DNA from: Fen-1077 sp050014355 | GTDB lineage: Bacteria; Chloroflexota; Dehalococcoidia; Dehalococcoidales; RBG-16-60-22 | NCBI GenBank assembly: GCA_050014355.1 | Contig: JBEKDL010000079.1 | Span: 1 to 7,897 of the forward strand | DNA: 7,897 nucleotides | Reading direction: 5' to 3' | Shown: positions 4,470-7,897 of the stretch, one piece after another | How positions within the stretch are numbered: position 1 is the stretch's first letter | Layout: the number at the start of each line of letters is the position of its first letter | Position numbers and translations under genes: made by a program | Notes under the pieces: model-generated | What the model was told of the DNA's origin: nothing | Database searches by the model: none | Seen by the model: the letters and a program-made list of their open reading frames with translations, nothing else

Positions 4470-6080
4470 ATGATAAGCCCTGAACGAACCCATTCCAATT
4501 TCCCTGACCAGACTATTCCGGCCAGAATTGTGATAGGTGTTACCGGCCATCGGAAACTAGAGGACCTGTCTGCGCTTGGTGATGCTATCCGGTCCGCAAT
4601 AGACAGCATCACGCAAATGGCACCCCCCTTGAGGAACACTCCGTTACTCCTGGGTGTTCTATCTCCTCTCGCAGAAGGGGCTGACCGCCTTGTCGCCCGA
4701 GAAGTCCTTAAAGTCCCCGGCGCGGTGATGGAGGTCACCCTTCCCTTGGAAAAAACCGATTACATGCGAGACTTCGAGACTGATGAGTCGAAAGCAGAAT
4801 TCGAAGCGCTGCTTTCCCGGGCAAGGACGGTCAGACAGCTTCCACCCCAGGATGACCGGGTTCTCGCTTATGAGCAGGTCGGTCGTTACATAGTTGACCA
4901 GTGTGATGTGCTGCTCGCTCTCTGGGACGGGAAATCCTCGGCAGGTCGCGGCGGCACGCAGGAAATAGTCCAGTACGCCCGCGAAAGCAAGTGCCCTCTC
5001 GTATGGATAAACACCGAAAATCCCTCACAGATAAAATTTGAAATGGGACGGGGTCTAAATGTAAGGCCTTTCCATAGTCTCGATGAATATAACTCGGAAC
5101 GCCTTAATCCCGGTAAATATAAGACACAATTAAACCAAAATATTACTTTTTTCGTTGACGAAGGTACAAAAGCCAAATTGCCGCTCGACAGGTTAAGGCC
5201 AACCACTGAATACATTTTAAAACACTATGTCCGCAGTGATATTTTAGCCTTGAACTATCAACACAATTATTACAGGACAGAGACATGGGTCTACGTGCTG
5301 GCACTGGTCGCAGTCATTATCGCTGCCTTCCAGGTACTGTTCTTTCCTGACCGGCCGGTCATACTCTTAACAGAAGTGGTATTGATGTTAGCTGTCCTGG
5401 GAATCGTCTGGGTAAGTCGTGGCCGCCGCTGGCATGATAAGTGGATAGACTACAGATTCCTAGCAGAGCGTTTCCGCTCCGCGCTATTCATGGCCGTAGC
5501 TGGCGCAGACGTAGCCATATTGCGGCCGCCCCGCCATTTAAGCCTGGCATATTCACCCAAAGATTGGATGGTCGTGGCTTTTACTTCAGTCTGGAACCAG
5601 AGACCTCGATTGCCGATGCCGGACAGAAACATGTTTGAAGGCATAAAAAATTTTCTAGGTACGGCATGGATTGAAGACCAGATAGCATACCATAAAAGCG
5701 CGGAAGAACGTCACTTAAAAAGGCATCGGCGTATGACGGTAGCAAGCTACACATTGTTCGGGCTGACCATCGGGGTTGCCCTTTTACACGTGGTCGGTAT
5801 CGGTCCGCACTGGCTGAAGACGGTCTTCGCCTTTCTGGCGATAGTGTTTCCGGCAATCGCCGCCAGTATCACAGCTATCCGGACACACCGGGACTACCTT
5901 CGAAATTCGATGCGCTCCGCGGAAATGGCACGACATCTCCAGGAGCTTAAAAGTAAAATGATGCAGGTACAGGACTATCGCGGATTCCTGCGGCTGGTCA
6001 AAGAGACCGAGGAGACCATGCTCCACGAAAACGAGGACTGGCGCGTGGTTGTCCGATTTCATACCGCGGAGCCGGTTTAG
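4470..6080 (+). CDS. SLOG domain - four-TM SLATT-like effector protein
   Basis: The 536-residue protein has an N-terminal Rossmann-like SLOG domain (about 19-182). Its marks are IVIGVTGHRKL (20-30), SPLAEGADRLVA (65-76) and DVLLALWDG plus GRGGTQE (146-165), the pattern of nucleotide-binding SLOG/TRPM-type domains. The C-terminal half has two hairpin pairs of membrane helices (about 272-293, 296-316, 423-445, 449-472). Each pair is followed by an amphipathic charged helix: YRFLAERFRS (328-337) after the first, and about 472-497 after the second. This resembles SLATT, the two-TM effector family described with SLOG and SMODS proteins and proposed to form pores. By family knowledge the SLOG part would bind an NAD- or nucleotide-derived signal and the membrane part would depolarise the cell. 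ATG 4470 is chosen because AAGAG (4457-4461) lies eight bases before it; GTG 4461 is the alternative. It leads an operon with two TIR genes. Confidence 0.82.
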   Translation: MISPERTHSNFPDQTIPARIVIGVTGHRKLEDLSALGDAIRSAIDSITQMAPPLRNTPLLLGVLSPLAEGADRLVAREVLKVPGAVMEVTLPLEKTDYMRDFETDESKAEFEALLSRARTVRQLPPQDDRVLAYEQVGRYIVDQCDVLLALWDGKSSAGRGGTQEIVQYARESKCPLVWINTENPSQIKFEMGRGLNVRPFHSLDEYNSERLNPGKYKTQLNQNITFFVDEGTKAKLPLDRLRPTTEYILKHYVRSDILALNYQHNYYRTETWVYVLALVAVIIAAFQVLFFPDRPVILLTEVVLMLAVLGIVWVSRGRRWHDKWIDYRFLAERFRSALFMAVAGADVAILRPPRHLSLAYSPKDWMVVAFTSVWNQRPRLPMPDRNMFEGIKNFLGTAWIEDQIAYHKSAEERHLKRHRRMTVASYTLFGLTIGVALLHVVGIGPHWLKTVFAFLAIVFPAIAASITAIRTHRDYLRNSMRSAEMARHLQELKSKMMQVQDYRGFLRLVKETEETMLHENEDWRVVVRFHTAEPV

Positions 6081-6115
6081 TGATAGGAAATGAGTTTTAA
6101 CCGAGGAGTCCTAAA

Positions 6116-7555
6116 ATGAGTTATATATTCATCGCCCATGTTGAGGAAGATGCCGATATAGCTTTAGGCATTGTTCTTGGACTTGAAGAAGCAGGTTTTC
6201 GTACCTGGTGTTATGAAATCGATAGCCTTCCGGGTCAACAATATTTAGAAAAAACAGGTGAAGCAATAGAACAATCTGAAGCCGTAATCATTATGATATC
6301 CCCAAACTCCCTAAGCTCAAACCAAGTAACGAACGAAGTTGTTCGAGCGTATGAAGAGCGTAAACAACTAATTCCGCTCCTACGCGACATTAGCTATGCG
6401 GAGTTTCAGCAGCGTCAGCCAGTATGGAGGCAAGCAATAGGTGCAGCCGCAGCAGTGCGCATTCCGAAAGATAATATAGTAGACCTGTTACCCCAGATTA
6501 CTGATAGTCTCAAATCCTCACGAATCCGGCCTGATGCCAAGCCTGACATGGCACGCATCGTACGTATACGTAAACGCCTAGAAGAAATTCAAGGACGCCC
6601 TCCGTCAACAACAAAACCTTTAGAAGAAATTAAAAAAGTAAAATCCGAAAAACCGCTGATAATAACTATCGTTGTTGTCTCGTTGATAGTTATCGCCATC
6701 GTAGCAGCCGCGGTCTTCTTGCCCCACCAAGGCGGCAATGGGGCACCGCCTTCAACTACAACAACTACCACGTCTCCCGCAGCAACAGGTACATCTGCCT
6801 CTCAAGTAATATCGACAACACCCTCGGGAACAGTTAAACCCACCACTTCTACCTCAGCACCCACACCTACCACTAGTCCTGTGTCTACTACTGCAACCGG
6901 ATTAAAACCTGACCTCGTTATTCAGGATATAACCTGGTCTCCCCAAAACCCCAATTTAGGAGACACTGTAACTTTCACAATTTTTGTTATAAATCAGGGC
7001 AAAGCAAAAGCCGCTCCCTCGTATGTTGCTTATTATGTTGACAGTGGCTTTAAAGAATCCTTATCGGTCAGTTCGATAGACGCCGGGGCGATGGTAAAAG
7101 TCACTTTTACCTGGAAGGCCGCTTTGGGGAACCATGCGATTAAAGCTGTAGCAGATTACAACAATGCGGTTGATGAAAGCGATGAGACTAACAATGCAAA
7201 GGAAATAAACTTCTTAGAGACTGTAGCCCCAGACCTTATTATCCAGGACATAACCTGGACTCCTACAAACCCATCTAGAGGTAACAATATAACTTATACC
7301 ATAATCACAAAAAATCAGGGTAACGGTACTGCTGGATATTTTCAGGTTTATTTGTATGTTTCTGGTGAGTATAAGTATGCTTACAAAATTGACAAGCTAT
7401 ATCCCGGGCAAATAGCAACAATTGTTTTTAATCCTACTTCTTACGCGTACGTTAGTGGAACTTTTCTTATCAAATTAGTCGCTGACGCTGAAAATACAGT
7501 ACCGGAAAGTGATGAAACTAATAATTCAAAGACAGTCACCATATTTGTACAGTGA
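6116..7555 (+). CDS. TIR domain - transmembrane - tandem CARDB receptor-like protein
   Basis: The 479-residue protein has four parts. Residues 1-~135 are a TIR domain: strand YIFIAH, WCYEIDSLPGQQY as the BB-loop region, AVIIMISPNSLSS, and NQVTNEVVRAYEE with E74 at the position of the catalytic glutamate of NAD-cleaving TIRs. A lysine-rich segment (172-179) precedes one membrane helix (180-202), so by the positive-inside rule the TIR lies in the cytosol and the C-terminus outside. Residues 211-262 are a Thr/Ser/Pro stalk. Two CARDB domains follow (about 264-367 and 371-479), each starting PDL.IQDITW and ending ESDETNN; CARDB is an Ig-like fold of bacterial surface proteins. No N-terminal signal peptide is present, as expected with a TIR first. 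GAGGAG (6103-6108) precedes the ATG by seven bases, 35 bases after the SLOG gene. The usual FISYS start is replaced by FIAHV, so NADase activity is plausible but not assured. Confidence 0.88.
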   Translation: MSYIFIAHVEEDADIALGIVLGLEEAGFRTWCYEIDSLPGQQYLEKTGEAIEQSEAVIIMISPNSLSSNQVTNEVVRAYEERKQLIPLLRDISYAEFQQRQPVWRQAIGAAAAVRIPKDNIVDLLPQITDSLKSSRIRPDAKPDMARIVRIRKRLEEIQGRPPSTTKPLEEIKKVKSEKPLIITIVVVSLIVIAIVAAAVFLPHQGGNGAPPSTTTTTTSPAATGTSASQVISTTPSGTVKPTTSTSAPTPTTSPVSTTATGLKPDLVIQDITWSPQNPNLGDTVTFTIFVINQGKAKAAPSYVAYYVDSGFKESLSVSSIDAGAMVKVTFTWKAALGNHAIKAVADYNNAVDESDETNNAKEINFLETVAPDLIIQDITWTPTNPSRGNNITYTIITKNQGNGTAGYFQVYLYVSGEYKYAYKIDKLYPGQIATIVFNPTSYAYVSGTFLIKLVADAENTVPESDETNNSKTVTIFVQ

Positions 7556-7607
7556 ATAATAAAATTTGTATCACAGTGGCGTTTTGCCAGCAAGGAGGTA
7601 ATTGATT

Positions 7608-7897
7608 ATGGCTCATGATGTATTTATCAGCTATTCATCACAGGACAAAGCGGTTGCCGATGCGGTTTGTGCTACGCTGGAGGGCCGGAAAATCCGCTGC
7701 TGGATTGCCCCGCGGGACGTGTTAGCAGGTCAACCTTATGCGGAGTCCATCCTTAATGGCATAAATAAAAGCCGTGTTTTCGTTTTAGTGTTTTCTTCAG
7801 ATTCAAATTTGTCCCAACAGGTCTTACGTGAAGTTGAGAGAGCGGTAAGCAAAGGAATCCCTATTCTTCCATTTCGGATAGCGGATGTAACACCTAC
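7608..7897 (+). CDS. TIR domain protein, N-terminal 96 residues (continues past window end)
   Basis: An excellent ribosome binding site AAGGAGGT (7592-7599) lies eight bases before the ATG. The product begins MAHDVFISYSSQDKAVADAV and continues with CWIAPRDVLAGQPYAESIL, RVFVLVFSSDSNLSQQ and REVERAVSKGIPILPFRI, a textbook bacterial TIR_2 domain. E75 in LREVERA is at the position of the catalytic glutamate. It is closer to the family consensus than the upstream TIR. The frame is still open at the last base, so any C-terminal domain is unknown. It starts 52 bases after the TIR-CARDB gene on the same strand, with only a tiny hairpin (TGGC/GCCA, about 7577-7589) between, and most likely shares its transcript. 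Confidence 0.93.
   Translation, partial: MAHDVFISYSSQDKAVADAVCATLEGRKIRCWIAPRDVLAGQPYAESILNGINKSRVFVLVFSSDSNLSQQVLREVERAVSKGIPILPFRIADVTP

Noticed and set aside
4461..6080. Classical Thoeris ThsA
   Set aside because: There is a SLOG-type domain but no SIR2 domain, and ThsA has no four-helix membrane half. The system is described as Thoeris-like, not Thoeris.
1..7897. CRISPR array, insertion sequence or integrase
   Set aside because: No regularly spaced repeats, transposase motifs or recombinase-like coding region were seen on either strand.

Overview
The window looks like a bacterial chromosome segment, most likely from the Chloroflexota and perhaps a Dehalococcoidia relative. The ispF-cysS overlap, the small DUF5679 zinc-ribbon gene and the style of the housekeeping proteins suggest this; it is an inference from family recognition, not a search result. 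Housekeeping genes fill the first half. The second half is a more AT-rich accessory region that starts just after a tRNA gene.

Bases 1-1513 (+) hold the 3' end of ispF (isoprenoid synthesis) overlapping a complete cysS (cysteinyl-tRNA synthetase). A gene-poor stretch of about 340 bases follows. It contains a probable cysS terminator, one copy of a dispersed intergenic repeat, a strong convergent terminator and a hairpin-rich 3' flank. On the minus strand lie a 46-residue DUF5679 zinc-ribbon gene (1851-1991) with its own promoter, then secG and gatB, which form a two-gene operon read from a promoter near 3907-3936. Facing away from that promoter is a tRNA-Ala(TGC) gene (3981-4053) with an extended -10 promoter.

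After the tRNA the character changes. A 407-base AT-rich stretch carries a possible ribbon-helix-helix ORF and a good promoter overlapped by a perfect 8+8 inverted repeat. Three same-strand genes then follow, with no visible terminator between them: a SLOG domain protein with four membrane segments resembling SLATT effectors; a protein with a cytosolic TIR domain, one membrane span, a Thr/Ser/Pro stalk and two extracellular CARDB domains; and a second, canonical TIR protein cut by the window end.

The most interesting reading is a Thoeris-like conflict or signalling operon. TIR proteins would make an NAD-derived nucleotide, and a SLOG domain would sense it and gate a membrane pore. The unusual part is that one TIR is built like a surface receptor, with an ectodomain outside and TIR inside. 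The domain assignments are fairly secure from sequence; the signalling logic is inference.
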